Below are positions 1-6,699 of a DNA stretch of 8,021 bases, in pieces. Source of the stretch: Burkholderiales bacterium (GTDB lineage: Bacteria; Pseudomonadota; Gammaproteobacteria; Burkholderiales; Thiobacillaceae); contig SXRG01000012.1 of assembly GCA_005793645.1 (NCBI GenBank), positions 1-8,021 of the forward strand, written 5' to 3'. Under the pieces are notes generated by a model, which searched no databases, was not told where the DNA came from, and saw only the letters and a list, made by a program, of their open reading frames with translations. Made by a program: the position numbers and the translations under genes. Numbering within the stretch: position 1 is the stretch's first letter; every line of letters begins with the position of its first letter.

Positions 1-43
1 AGTGTATCACCGTATTTTTATGATTTGGTCAATAATCCCCGCC

Positions 44-1009
44 ATGAAGATTTTGATCATTAAGACCTCTTCCTTGGGCGATGTGGTGCACATGCTTCCG
101 GCGGTTACCGATGCGGCGACAGCCGTTTCTGGATTGTCCGTCGATTGGGTGGTGGAGGAGAGTTTTAAGGCCATTCCGGCGCTGCATTCTGCGGTGAATC
201 GAGTAATTCCAGTGGCGATTCGGCGTTGGCGCAAGACGCTGGGGCAGGCATCAACTTGGCAAGAGATGGCGGCGTTTCGGCGAGCGTTGCGGGTCGAAAC
301 GTATGATTTGGTCTTGGACAGTCAGTGTCTGCTGAAAAGTGCATTGCTCGCGGTACAGGCGCGGGGGCCGCGCGCCGGGCTGGATGCCGCCAGTGCGCGC
401 GAGCCGCTGGCCTCCCATTTCTATCAATATCACTATCCCGCGTCGCGTGAATGGCATGCCATTTTGCGTAACCGCATGTTGACGGCGCAGGCGTTGGGCT
501 ATGCGCTGGATGTCGCTGCACCGGTGCGTTATGGGGTGTCGTTGGGCGGCGAGGTGCGGCGCACGGAGGTGTTATGTTTTCACGGTACGGCACGACCGGA
601 GAAGGAATATCCCGAGGTGGACTGGATCGAGTTGGCGCAGCAATTGGTTGATTCTGGGTTAACGCCAGTATTCCCGGCAGGTAATGCGCGCGAAGCGGCA
701 CGGGCGGCGCGCATCGTCGCGGCCTGTACGGGCGCGCAAGCGCTGCCGGTAATGCCGCTGGCGGATCTAATTCCTCATATCGCTGGCGCATGCGCGGTGG
801 TGGGTGTCGATACCGGCCTTATGCATTTGGCAGCCGCTCTGCGCAGACCCGGCGTGGGTTTGTATCCCGCTACGGATCCGGCGCGTTTTGGTGCGGTGGC
901 CGACGGAGCGGGTGCGCCGACCTTGGTTAACTTGTCGACTGGCGCCGATCTAATGCCGTTGCGTGTGGCCGCTTGTCTGCTGGAGAGCCTTGGAGATGTA
1001 CTGGCCTAA
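44..1009 (+). CDS. waaC: Lipopolysaccharide heptosyltransferase I (WaaC/RfaC)
   Basis: Transfers the first L-glycero-D-manno-heptose from ADP-heptose onto Kdo2-lipid A at the cytoplasmic face of the inner membrane, starting the LPS inner core. It is a GT9-family, GT-B fold enzyme. The 321-aa product opens with MKILIIKTSSLGDVVHMLPA, the family's N-terminal signature, with Asp13 matching the catalytic Asp13 of E. coli WaaC. Further on are VIPVAIRRWRK, the AREPLAS segment, Lys187 in a PEKEYP context (E. coli Lys192 region) and the nucleotide-sugar motif VDTGLMHLAAAL with Asp256. I chose ATG 44 because it aligns with the family start. The frame stays open upstream to base 2 (with an ATG at 20), but those residues do not resemble the family. 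No good Shine-Dalgarno precedes ATG 44. Length fits the usual ~320 aa. The upstream neighbour is outside the window. It is followed by an 82-bp spacer, so it may be transcribed separately from aroQ. Confidence 0.95.
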   Translation: MKILIIKTSSLGDVVHMLPAVTDAATAVSGLSVDWVVEESFKAIPALHSAVNRVIPVAIRRWRKTLGQASTWQEMAAFRRALRVETYDLVLDSQCLLKSALLAVQARGPRAGLDAASAREPLASHFYQYHYPASREWHAILRNRMLTAQALGYALDVAAPVRYGVSLGGEVRRTEVLCFHGTARPEKEYPEVDWIELAQQLVDSGLTPVFPAGNAREAARAARIVAACTGAQALPVMPLADLIPHIAGACAVVGVDTGLMHLAAALRRPGVGLYPATDPARFGAVADGAGAPTLVNLSTGADLMPLRVAACLLESLGDVLA

Positions 1010-1091
1010 TATAAATTGTCGGTACGCAAAATCTGGACAACGACGGTCAATTTGCGGCAAACTGGCGGTAATTTAGCTTTGGGCGATCACC
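1010..1091 (+). other. waaC-aroQ intergenic spacer, probable site of aroQ-acc promoter
   Basis: This is the longest gap in the window (82 bp) and more AT-rich than its flanks. A TATAAAT string lies at 1010-1016, but the best upstream -35-like hexamer (TTGGAG, 990-995) is only 14 nt away. A TTGCGG at 1052-1057 has only a poor -10 match (TAGCTT, 1074-1079) 16 nt later. TTGTC at 1016-1020 could pair with GACAA at 1036-1040, but this is a 5-bp stem with a 15-nt loop and no T-run, so not a convincing terminator. I infer a promoter for the downstream operon somewhere here but cannot place it. Confidence 0.3.
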
Positions 1092-1616
1092 ATGGCGCGT
1101 CGGCGTTCTACCAAATCCACCGTTGAACCGGATGCCGGGGCGGCCTCTGGCGTGGCCCGCAAGGGTATTCTGGTTCTGCATGGCCCTAATCTCAACCTGT
1201 TGGGCACGCGTGAACCGGAACACTACGGTCAGCAGACCTTGGCCGATATCGATGCGGCGTTGATCGAGCAAGGTGCCGCCGCCGGGGTGGAGGTGATCTG
1301 CTTCCAGAGCAATGCCGAGTTCGCCCTGATCGATCGTGTTCACGCGGCGAAAAATGAGGGTGTTGGTTTTATCCTGATCAACCCGGCCGCATTTACCCAT
1401 ACGAGTGTCGCTCTGCGCGATGCCTTGGCGGCCGTTGAGATCCCGTTTATTGAAGTACATCTGTCAAATGTGCACGCCCGTGAATCTTTCCGTCAGCAGT
1501 CCTATTTCTCGGACAAGGCGGTAGGTGTCATTTCCGGGTTGGGTGCGATGGGTTATTTATTTGCGCTGGGCTATGCCCTGAATGCGCTGGAGGGTCATGA
1601 CTATGGATCTGCGTAA
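1092..1616 (+). CDS. aroQ: Type II 3-dehydroquinate dehydratase (AroQ)
   Basis: Catalyses dehydration of 3-dehydroquinate to 3-dehydroshikimate, step three of the shikimate pathway; the type II enzyme is a cytosolic dodecamer. The family core begins at residue 24 with [19 protein letters not shown]. It includes Arg40 and the general-base Tyr45 (EHYG), the [15 protein letters not shown] segment, [16 protein letters not shown], and [14 protein letters not shown] with catalytic His123, ending in the usual [11 protein letters not shown] helix. The 174-aa product is about 25 residues longer than typical (~145-150), all at the N-terminus, where [16 protein letters not shown] is unlike the family. 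An in-frame GTG at 1152 would give [15 protein letters not shown], a standard-looking start, with a GGGGCGG 8 nt upstream; the ATG at 1092 lacks a clear ribosome site. Function is near certain, the start is not. Its 3' end overlaps accB by 14 nt, indicating one transcript. This aroQ-accB-accC arrangement is common in proteobacteria. Confidence 0.95.
   Translation: MARRRSTKSTVEPDAGAASGVARKGILVLHGPNLNLLGTREPEHYGQQTLADIDAALIEQGAAAGVEVICFQSNAEFALIDRVHAAKNEGVGFILINPAAFTHTSVALRDALAAVEIPFIEVHLSNVHARESFRQQSYFSDKAVGVISGLGAMGYLFALGYALNALEGHDYGSA
1589..1594 (+). promoter_or_regulatory. Shine-Dalgarno of accB, decides its start
   Basis: GGAGGG sits inside the aroQ 3' end. It is 8 nt before ATG 1603 (good spacing) but only 2 nt before ATG 1597, which favours [12 protein letters not shown] as the true AccB start. 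It makes accB translation dependent on ribosome entry within aroQ. Confidence 0.75.
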
Positions 1617-2052
1617 ACTCAAGAAACTAATCGATCTGGTACAGGATTCGGGCATCTCCGAGCTGGAGATTACTGAAGGCGAGGAAAAGGTGCGTATTAG
1701 CCGTGCGGCCCCGATGGCGGCGCCGATGTATGCTCCCGCGCCCATGGCCTATGCCGCCAGTCCGGCTGCGGCCCCCGCTACCGCCACACCGGCAGCCTCA
1801 GCCCCGGCTGAACCGGAAGGCCATCAGGTCAAATCACCGATGGTCGGTACCGTCTATTTCTCTCCGTCGCCGGGCGCCAAGGTATTTGTGAGTGTGGGCC
1901 AGACGGTGAAGGCGGGCGATACGCTGTGCATCATCGAAGCCATGAAGTTGATGAATGAGATCGAGGCGGATGCATCGGGCGTGATCAAGGCGATCTTGGT
2001 CGAGAACGGGCATCCGGTGGAATACGGCGAGCCTTTGTTCGTCATCGGCTGA
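1603..2052 (+). CDS. accB: Biotin carboxyl carrier protein of acetyl-CoA carboxylase (AccB/BCCP)
   Basis: Carries covalently bound biotin between biotin carboxylase (AccC) and carboxyltransferase (AccAD) in the first committed step of fatty acid synthesis; cytosolic. The 149-aa product has three parts. Residues 1-34 are the N-terminal region ([17 protein letters not shown], then [13 protein letters not shown]). Residues about 35-73 are a Pro/Ala/Met-rich flexible linker, typical of BCCP. Residues 74-149 are the biotinyl domain, ending GEPLFVIG. The biotinylation motif EAMKLMNEI places the modified lysine at residue 115, with SPMVGTVY opposite it as expected. The start is set by GGAGGG 8 nt upstream. 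The first 14 nt overlap aroQ. accC follows after 10 nt, giving the classic accBC pair. In E. coli AccB levels feed back on accBC expression; nothing in this sequence shows whether that applies here. Confidence 0.97.
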   Translation: MDLRKLKKLIDLVQDSGISELEITEGEEKVRISRAAPMAAPMYAPAPMAYAASPAAAPATATPAASAPAEPEGHQVKSPMVGTVYFSPSPGAKVFVSVGQTVKAGDTLCIIEAMKLMNEIEADASGVIKAILVENGHPVEYGEPLFVIG

Positions 2053-2062
2053 GGCCGCGGCC

Positions 2063-3412
2063 ATGTTTGAAAAAGTATTGATTGCGAACAGAGGAGAGAT
2101 TGCTCTCCGCATCCAGCGTGCTTGTCGCGAGCTGGGAATCAAGACCGTCTGCGTGCATTCCGAGGCGGATGCCGATGCCAAGTATGTGAAGCTGGCCGAC
2201 GAGTCGGTGTGTATTGGCCCGGCACCCTCGGTCAAGAGCTATCTCCATGTGCCGTCGATCATTGCGGCGGCCGAGGTAACCGATGCCGAGGCCATTCACC
2301 CCGGTTATGGGTTCCTGTCCGAAAACGCCGATTTTGCCGAACGAGTTGAGCAGTCCGGCTTCGTGTTCTGCGGTCCGCGTGCCGACACCATCCGCATGAT
2401 GGGTGACAAGGTGGCTGCCAAGGCGGCCATGATTGCCAGCGGCGTGCCCGTGGTGCCCGGTTCGGAAGGTGCGCTGGGCGAGGATCAGGACGAGTGGATT
2501 CGAATGGCTAAGGACATTGGCTATCCGGTCATCATCAAGGCGGCGGGTGGCGGTGGCGGACGCGGCATGCGTGTGGTGCATACCGAGTCCAACCTGGTTC
2601 AGTCGGTGCAGATGACCCAGGGCGAGGCTGGGGCGGCATTTAACAATCCGACCGTGTATATGGAAAAGTTTCTCGGCAACCCGCGCCATATCGAGATTCA
2701 GGTGTTGTCTGATACGCATGGCAATGCGGTGCATCTGGGGGAACGCGATTGCTCCACCCAGCGTCGTCATCAGAAGGTCATCGAGGAGGCCCCGGCCCCG
2801 GGTTTGTTGGCCAAGCTGCGTAACCAGGTCGGCGAGCGTTGTGCCGAGGCCTGCCGCGAGATTGGTGATCGTGGCGCTGGCACCTTTGAGTTTCTGTCCG
2901 AAAACGGCGAGTTCTTTTTTATCGAGATGAATACCCGCGTTCAGGTGGAGCATCCGGTGACTGAGTTTATTACTGGGGTCGACATCGTCCAGGAATCCTT
3001 GCGGATCGCGGCCGGTGAGCCCTTGTCGGTGGCGCAGAAGGATGTGCATTTCCGTGGCCATGCCATCGAATGCCGGATCAACGCCGAGGACCCCAAGACC
3101 TTCGTGCCCTCGCCGGGCCGCATCACCTCGTATCACACGCCGGGCGGCCCCGGTATCCGGGTCGATTCGCATGTGTACCAGAACTACTATGTGCCACCGC
3201 ATTACGATTCGATGATCGGCAAGCTGATTGCCTACGGTGCGACCCGCGAACAGGCTATCGCTCGCATGCGCGTGGCCTTGTCCGAGATGGTGGTCGAGGG
3301 GATTAAGACCAATATCCCGCTGCATCAGGAGCTGCTTACCGATGCCACTATCCTCAAAGGCGGCTTCAGCATCCATTATCTGGAACAGAAGCTCGGGTTG
3401 CATAAGAAGTAA
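2063..3412 (+). CDS. accC: Biotin carboxylase subunit of acetyl-CoA carboxylase (AccC)
   Basis: Uses ATP and bicarbonate to carboxylate the biotin on AccB; a cytosolic ATP-grasp homodimer. The 449-aa length equals that of E. coli AccC as I recall it, and the two sequences appear collinear. The N-terminal domain starts [16 protein letters not shown] and includes [12 protein letters not shown]. The glycine-rich ATP lid is [16 protein letters not shown] (Lys159 region). The central ATP-grasp part has [33 protein letters not shown] and the catalytic stretch [15 protein letters not shown]. By codon count this places Glu288, Asn290, Arg292 and Glu296 exactly at the E. coli positions. The C-terminal domain has [12 protein letters not shown] and [12 protein letters not shown]. 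No active-site residue appears missing. The start ATG is 10 nt after accB with a GAGG 8 nt upstream. The stop TAA shares its last base with the prmA ATG, implying coupled translation. Confidence 0.98.
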   Translation: MFEKVLIANRGEIALRIQRACRELGIKTVCVHSEADADAKYVKLADESVCIGPAPSVKSYLHVPSIIAAAEVTDAEAIHPGYGFLSENADFAERVEQSGFVFCGPRADTIRMMGDKVAAKAAMIASGVPVVPGSEGALGEDQDEWIRMAKDIGYPVIIKAAGGGGGRGMRVVHTESNLVQSVQMTQGEAGAAFNNPTVYMEKFLGNPRHIEIQVLSDTHGNAVHLGERDCSTQRRHQKVIEEAPAPGLLAKLRNQVGERCAEACREIGDRGAGTFEFLSENGEFFFIEMNTRVQVEHPVTEFITGVDIVQESLRIAAGEPLSVAQKDVHFRGHAIECRINAEDPKTFVPSPGRITSYHTPGGPGIRVDSHVYQNYYVPPHYDSMIGKLIAYGATREQAIARMRVALSEMVVEGIKTNIPLHQELLTDATILKGGFSIHYLEQKLGLHKK

Positions 3413-4368
3413 TGGCTTGGGTCTCGTTGCGTCTGGCCGTGGCGGGAGATGCGGCGGAGTCCGTTGCTGATCGTTTGATGGAGGCCGGTGCACTGACGGT
3501 CTCGATTGAGGATCAGGACGCCGGGACGGTGCGCGAACTGCCGCAGTTCGGCGAACCCGGTCTGGCCGATCCGCATGCCTGGGCGCACAACTGGCTAGTA
3601 GCCCTGCTCAATGTCGATACCGATGTGCCGGCCTTGTTGGCCGCTGCCGGGGTTGACCCACAGACCGATTACCAGCTTGAATCCGTGCCGGAACAGGATT
3701 GGGTGCGCCTGACACAGTCCCAATTTGATCCGATCCAGATCTCCGAACGGCTCTGGATCGTGCCGACCTGGCACGAGGCCCCGAACGCCAAGGCCATCAA
3801 CATTGTGCTGGACCCGGGTTTGGCCTTTGGTACCGGTAGCCATCCCACCACGCGGCTCTGTCTGCGCTGGCTGGAGGCGAACCTTCAGGGTGGCGAGGGG
3901 ACAACCCCCACGCTCCCGCAGGTCGCTGCCCCCCAAGGGGGCGCAGTCTCTGCCTTGGGGCGTCCCGGCGGCGAGACGGTGCTCGACTACGGTTGCGGTT
4001 CCGGCATCCTGGCCATTGCTGCGGCCAAGCTGGGCGCGGTGCGAGTTTGGGGGGTCGATCTTGATCCGCAGGCGGTGCAATCGGCGCGTGACAACGCGGC
4101 GGCCAATGGGGTGACAGCAGACTTTTTTCTACCTGATGCGGCCCCGGATACGCCGGTGCAAGTACTGGTGGCCAATATCCTCACTAACCCACTGAAGGCC
4201 TTGATGCCGCTCTTGGCCAGTCGCGTGCAGTCCGGCGGGCGCATCGTCCTGTCCGGCATCCTGGCCGAGCAGGCCGATGCGGTGCTGGCGATCTACGGCG
4301 AGGCGTTCACCATGCAGCGATGGGGGGAGGACGAAGGCTGGGTCTGTCTTGCCGGGGTGCGGCACTAG
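3412..4368 (+). CDS. prmA: Ribosomal protein L11 methyltransferase (PrmA) with 26-codon insert
   Basis: A SAM-dependent enzyme that trimethylates amino groups of ribosomal protein L11 in the cytosol. Residues 1 to about 100 are the N-terminal substrate-recognition domain (VSLRLAVAGDAAESVADRLM, then GALTVSIED). The loop DPGLAFGTGSHPTT (134-147) is the PrmA signature. The methyltransferase domain has motif I DYGCGSGILAIAAAKLGA (from 192) and motif IV VANILTNPL (253-261). Its 318 aa exceed the usual ~293 by about 26 residues. The excess lies between WLEANLQ (153-159) and TVLDYG (189-194), a low-complexity stretch rich in Gly, Pro and Ala. It corresponds to a 78-nt insertion of a palindromic element plus a 6-bp duplication (separate entry). 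Without it, eight residues separate WL from TV, as in E. coli PrmA. All SAM-binding motifs remain, so activity is probably kept, by inference only. The start overlaps the accC stop by 1 nt. Confidence 0.95.
   Translation: MAWVSLRLAVAGDAAESVADRLMEAGALTVSIEDQDAGTVRELPQFGEPGLADPHAWAHNWLVALLNVDTDVPALLAAAGVDPQTDYQLESVPEQDWVRLTQSQFDPIQISERLWIVPTWHEAPNAKAINIVLDPGLAFGTGSHPTTRLCLRWLEANLQGGEGTTPTLPQVAAPQGGAVSALGRPGGETVLDYGCGSGILAIAAAKLGAVRVWGVDLDPQAVQSARDNAAANGVTADFFLPDAAPDTPVQVLVANILTNPLKALMPLLASRVQSGGRIVLSGILAEQADAVLAIYGEAFTMQRWGEDEGWVCLAGVRH
3892..3975 (+). mobile_element. Small GC-rich palindromic element inserted in-frame in prmA, with 6-bp direct repeats
   Basis: GGCGAG occurs at 3892-3897 and again at 3970-3975, exactly 78 nt apart, bracketing a 72-nt element (3898-3969). 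The element starts GGGACAACCCCC and ends GGGGCGTCCCGGC. GGGAC (3898-3902) and GTCCC (3962-3966) are inverted ends, and CCCC (3905-3908) can pair with GGGG (3957-3960) just inside. Internally, CCCCAAGG (3931-3938) has an exact inverted copy CCTTGGGG (3953-3960), and a C6-AA-G5 run lies at 3929-3941. Deleting 78 nt restores canonical PrmA length and spacing, strong evidence that this is an insertion. It has no room for a transposase, so it would move in trans, like a MITE or REP-type repeat. Similar GC-rich palindromes are, from memory, widespread in Burkholderiales genomes, sometimes translated as SLPPKGAQSLPWGG-like peptides; I cannot verify that here. It could also be called simply a repeat. 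Confidence 0.72.
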
Positions 4369-4371
4369 ATC

Positions 4372-5148
4372 ATGCGGACCACCTGCCCGGCCTGCCTGAC
4401 GACGCACCGTGTGAGCGAGGCGCAATTGGGGATGCGTCAGGGGTTGGTGCGCTGTCGGCACTGTGCGCTGGTGTTCAATGCTCACGATATGTTGCGCGAC
4501 GGGGTTGAAGACGCGGCATTGCCAGAACCGGAAGATTTTCCGCCGTCGGCCGCGCCTTGGACGGGTGTCGCGTCTGTACCCGTTGGTGCGCAGCCTCTGC
4601 GCGATCCCCTATGGGGCGCCGATCGGCCAGAGGGCGGGCCTCCAGCATCGGTTCTGGGTGACCACGCAGGGGGCCGGTCTCTTACACGGACCGTTGGTGC
4701 AGGGTTGGCCCTGCTTGCACTGCTATTGTTGCTGGCGATGCAGGTTGCCTTAATTGAGCGCAGCACACTGCAACGCCACTTGCCCGGGGTTTATGCGGCC
4801 TTGGTTCGCGTTTGCGCCCCGCTGGGCTGTCTGACCCAGCCGGCCCGCTTGGCCGATGCCGTGGAGATCAAGGGCAGCGCCCTTGACACACTGCCTGGCG
4901 AACACGCCCGTTTGACGGTCACATTGGCCAATCGTGGCCCGCTCAATCTGGCGTGGCCGCATCTCGTTCTCACCTTGCAAGACGCGCAAGGAGATCGGCT
5001 GGCCGTTCGCACCTTGGCCCCGATTGACTATCTACCCCCCGAAGCGGCTCCGTTGCTCATGACCAGGGCGGAGGCGGAGTGGCGCGTCCTGTTGGGGTTG
5101 GGCGATGCGCGTCCGGTGGGCTATACCCTGGCGGTCTACTACCCATAA
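4372..5148 (+). CDS. Zinc-ribbon, single-pass membrane protein with DUF3426 domain
   Basis: Function unknown. The 258-aa product starts with a zinc-ribbon of the MJ0042/zinc_ribbon_5 type: Cys5-P-A-Cys8 and Cys28-R-H-Cys31, 19 residues between the pairs. Residues about 35-103 are a variable, Pro/Gly-rich, probably disordered linker. A single hydrophobic segment at about 107-127 (VGAGLALLALLLLLAMQVAL) is preceded by Arg106 and followed by a DUF3426-like domain (about 135-258). That domain contains VCAPLGCLTQP with two cysteines, EIKGSALD, LTVTLANRGPLNLAWPHLVLTL and APIDYLPP. The layout suggests the zinc ribbon is cytoplasmic and DUF3426 periplasmic (inference). The two cysteines at about 147 and 152 might form a disulphide there. 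It starts 3 nt after prmA, the position such genes usually occupy in beta- and gammaproteobacteria, so it is probably co-transcribed. The nearest ribosome-site candidate (GGGGTG, 4353-4358) is rather distant. Confidence 0.85.
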   Translation: MRTTCPACLTTHRVSEAQLGMRQGLVRCRHCALVFNAHDMLRDGVEDAALPEPEDFPPSAAPWTGVASVPVGAQPLRDPLWGADRPEGGPPASVLGDHAGGRSLTRTVGAGLALLALLLLLAMQVALIERSTLQRHLPGVYAALVRVCAPLGCLTQPARLADAVEIKGSALDTLPGEHARLTVTLANRGPLNLAWPHLVLTLQDAQGDRLAVRTLAPIDYLPPEAAPLLMTRAEAEWRVLLGLGDARPVGYTLAVYYP

Positions 5149-5156
5149 GAACCGTC

Positions 5157-5194
5157 CAATGCGACAATGCGCTGCCCATACGGGCATTGCCCGG
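5157..5194 (+). repeat. Short direct and inverted repeats in the gcvT leader
   Basis: The 57-bp gap before gcvT contains CAATGCG twice (5157-5163, 5165-5171), one base apart. The inverted form GCATTG lies at 5184-5189, able to pair with CAATGC at 5165-5170. Two competing hairpins are possible: TGCCC-ATAC-GGGCA (5173-5186) and GGGC-ATT-GCCC (5182-5192). There is no T-run, so it is not a plain intrinsic terminator. It may be a leader structure, a protein site or chance in a GC-rich gap. Confidence 0.35.
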
Positions 5195-5205
5195 AACCTT
5201 TAAAC

Positions 5206-6291
5206 ATGACTGCATTAAAACAGACCCCGCTTAACGCCCAACACCGTGCGGCGCATGCCAAGTTGGTGGATTTTTCCGGTTGGGAGATGCCGCTGCACTA
5301 CGGCTCCCAGTTAGAGGAACACCATCAAGTGCGCCGGGATGCCGGCATGTTTGATGTCTCGCACATGCTGCCGGTTGATTTTCGTGGTGAGGCGGTACGG
5401 CCCTTCCTGAAACGCCTGTTGGCCAATGATGTGGATAAACTTCAGACCACCGGTCGCGCACTGTATTCGTGCATGCTGCACGCTGGTGGCGGGGTGATTG
5501 ACGACCTGATTGTGTATTACCTGAACGAAAACTGGTTCCGTATCGTGTTCAACGCCGGTTGTGCCGAGAAGGATCTGGCGTGGGCCGAAACGCAGCGCGA
5601 TGCCCATGCGCCAGAACTGGAGATTATCCCGCGCCGTGATCTGGCAATGATCGCAGTGCAGGGGCCCAATGCCGCTGCCAAGCTTTGGCAGGCGATGCCG
5701 GGTCTGGAAGGCGTGGCTGGGACTCTGAAAGCATTTTATGGCGCACCCGTGGGCGAGATGTTTGTGGCCCGCACCGGTTATACCGGCGAGGATGGTTTCG
5801 AGCTCATGTTGCCCGCCAAGGCGGCGCCCTTTCTTTGGCAGGCAGCGCTGGAGGCAGGTATCAGGCCGATCGGCCTCGGTGCCCGCGATACCCTGCGGCT
5901 AGAGGCTGGTATGGCGCTTTACGGTCAGGATATGGATGAGGGAATCACCCCGTTTGAGGCCGGTCTGGCCTGGACGGTGGCCATGGACGGCGAGCGTGAC
6001 TTTATTGGCAAACACAGCCTGAAATCCCTGCCGCGTAACCGGCAAATGGTCGGCCTTAAGCTCATTGATCGCGGCGTATTGCGCATCCATCAACCGGTTG
6101 AGACCGAACACGGTGCCGGCGAAATTACCAGTGGTGGCTTCTCGCCCACCCTCAACGCATCGATTGCGCTGGCTCGCGTACCCAGTGGTGTGCAACTGGG
6201 CGATCGGGTTGAGGTCATTATCCGCGATCGCGCCCTGGCCGCCGAGGTCGTCAAATATCCCTTTGTGCGCCATGGCAAGGCGCTGATTTAA
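5206..6291 (+). CDS. gcvT: Aminomethyltransferase, T-protein of the glycine cleavage system
   Basis: Transfers the one-carbon unit from aminomethyl-lipoyl GcvH to tetrahydrofolate, releasing ammonia and giving 5,10-methylene-THF; cytosolic. The 361-aa product has family length. The N-terminal hallmark is [15 protein letters not shown], then [22 protein letters not shown] carries Asp99/Asp100, one of which should be the catalytic aspartate (Asp96 in Thermotoga, Asp101 in human). [12 protein letters not shown] is the folate-binding-fold motif, followed by [30 protein letters not shown] and the C-terminal barrel with [14 protein letters not shown] chose ATG 5206 over the in-frame ATG at 5167 because [15 protein letters not shown] matches the family start and the 13 extra residues (with two cysteines) do not. 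A weak GGAA lies 9 nt upstream. It is first in the gcvTH-PA cluster and separated from the preceding gene by 57 bp, so it may have its own promoter, though I see no clear one. Confidence 0.97.
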   Translation: MTALKQTPLNAQHRAAHAKLVDFSGWEMPLHYGSQLEEHHQVRRDAGMFDVSHMLPVDFRGEAVRPFLKRLLANDVDKLQTTGRALYSCMLHAGGGVIDDLIVYYLNENWFRIVFNAGCAEKDLAWAETQRDAHAPELEIIPRRDLAMIAVQGPNAAAKLWQAMPGLEGVAGTLKAFYGAPVGEMFVARTGYTGEDGFELMLPAKAAPFLWQAALEAGIRPIGLGARDTLRLEAGMALYGQDMDEGITPFEAGLAWTVAMDGERDFIGKHSLKSLPRNRQMVGLKLIDRGVLRIHQPVETEHGAGEITSGGFSPTLNASIALARVPSGVQLGDRVEVIIRDRALAAEVVKYPFVRHGKALI

Positions 6292-6305
6292 TCCTGGAGA
6301 GCTTC

Positions 6306-6695
6306 ATGTCTATCCCCACTGATCTCAAATACACACCCAGCCACGAATGGGCCCGCTTGGACGCTGACGGCAGCGTCACTGTGGGTATAACCGATCACGC
6401 CCAGGAACTCCTGGGCGATATGGTATTCATCGAAAATCCCTCTGTCGGCCGTATGGTGGCGGCAGGCGAGGAATGTGCCGTTGTCGAGTCGGTTAAGGCC
6501 GCCTCTGATGTGTATGCGCCCATCGCTGGTGAGGTGATTGCGGTGAACGAGGCGATCGAGGCCGAGCCACAACGGCTCAATGAAGACGCATTTGAAAACT
6601 GGTTGTTTCGGGTCAAACCCGCTCATGCCGCAGATCTCGATAGCTTGATGGACGCGGTGGCCTATCAGGCCGCCGTGGATGCCGAAGCGCATTAA
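6306..6695 (+). CDS. gcvH: Glycine cleavage system H protein
   Basis: The lipoylated shuttle that accepts methylamine from the P-protein, delivers it to GcvT and is then reoxidised by lipoamide dehydrogenase; cytosolic. The 129-aa product has the full family sequence: [11 protein letters not shown] near the N-terminus, [19 protein letters not shown], the lipoyl motif [13 protein letters not shown] with the lipoylated lysine at residue 64, GEVIAVNEA, and the NWLFRVKP segment, then a C-terminal helix. Length and lysine position agree with E. coli GcvH (Lys65 including one extra N-terminal residue). The start has the clearest ribosome site of the gcv genes, GGAGAG at 6296-6301. It begins 14 nt after gcvT and ends 4 nt before gcvPA, so it is operonic with both. 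No missing residues are apparent. Confidence 0.98.
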   Translation: MSIPTDLKYTPSHEWARLDADGSVTVGITDHAQELLGDMVFIENPSVGRMVAAGEECAVVESVKAASDVYAPIAGEVIAVNEAIEAEPQRLNEDAFENWLFRVKPAHAADLDSLMDAVAYQAAVDAEAH

Positions 6696-6699
6696 ATCC

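Noticed and set aside
19..24. TATGAT as a -10 box for waaC
   Set aside because: It matches five of six consensus bases, but the -35 region would fall outside the window, so it cannot be tested here.
1..61. End of an upstream gene in frame 1 (stop at 59-61)
   Set aside because: Only about 20 codons are visible, with no recognisable family sequence, overlapping the waaC start.
2042..3493. A 483-codon open frame on the minus strand opposite accC
   Set aside because: It lies fully antisense to a collinear, complete AccC, shows no recognisable domain, and is His/Arg/Leu-rich as expected from GC-biased codon positions read in reverse.
3929..3960. Rho-independent terminator within prmA
   Set aside because: The stems are GC-rich but no T-run follows and the frame continues through intact motifs; an inserted repeat explains it better.
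3725..4114. A 129-codon plus-strand frame overlapping prmA
   Set aside because: It is a shifted-frame shadow of prmA; its SLPPKGAQSLPWG stretch is just the palindromic insert read in another frame.
5149..5205. Glycine riboswitch upstream of gcvT
   Set aside because: The gap is only 57 bp and I see no aptamer-like conserved core; the last part of the upstream gene is ordinary coding sequence.
5167..5205. Upstream start for gcvT adding MRCPYGHCPEPLN
   Set aside because: No ribosome site precedes it, it overlaps the repeat-rich leader, and the extra residues do not match the family.
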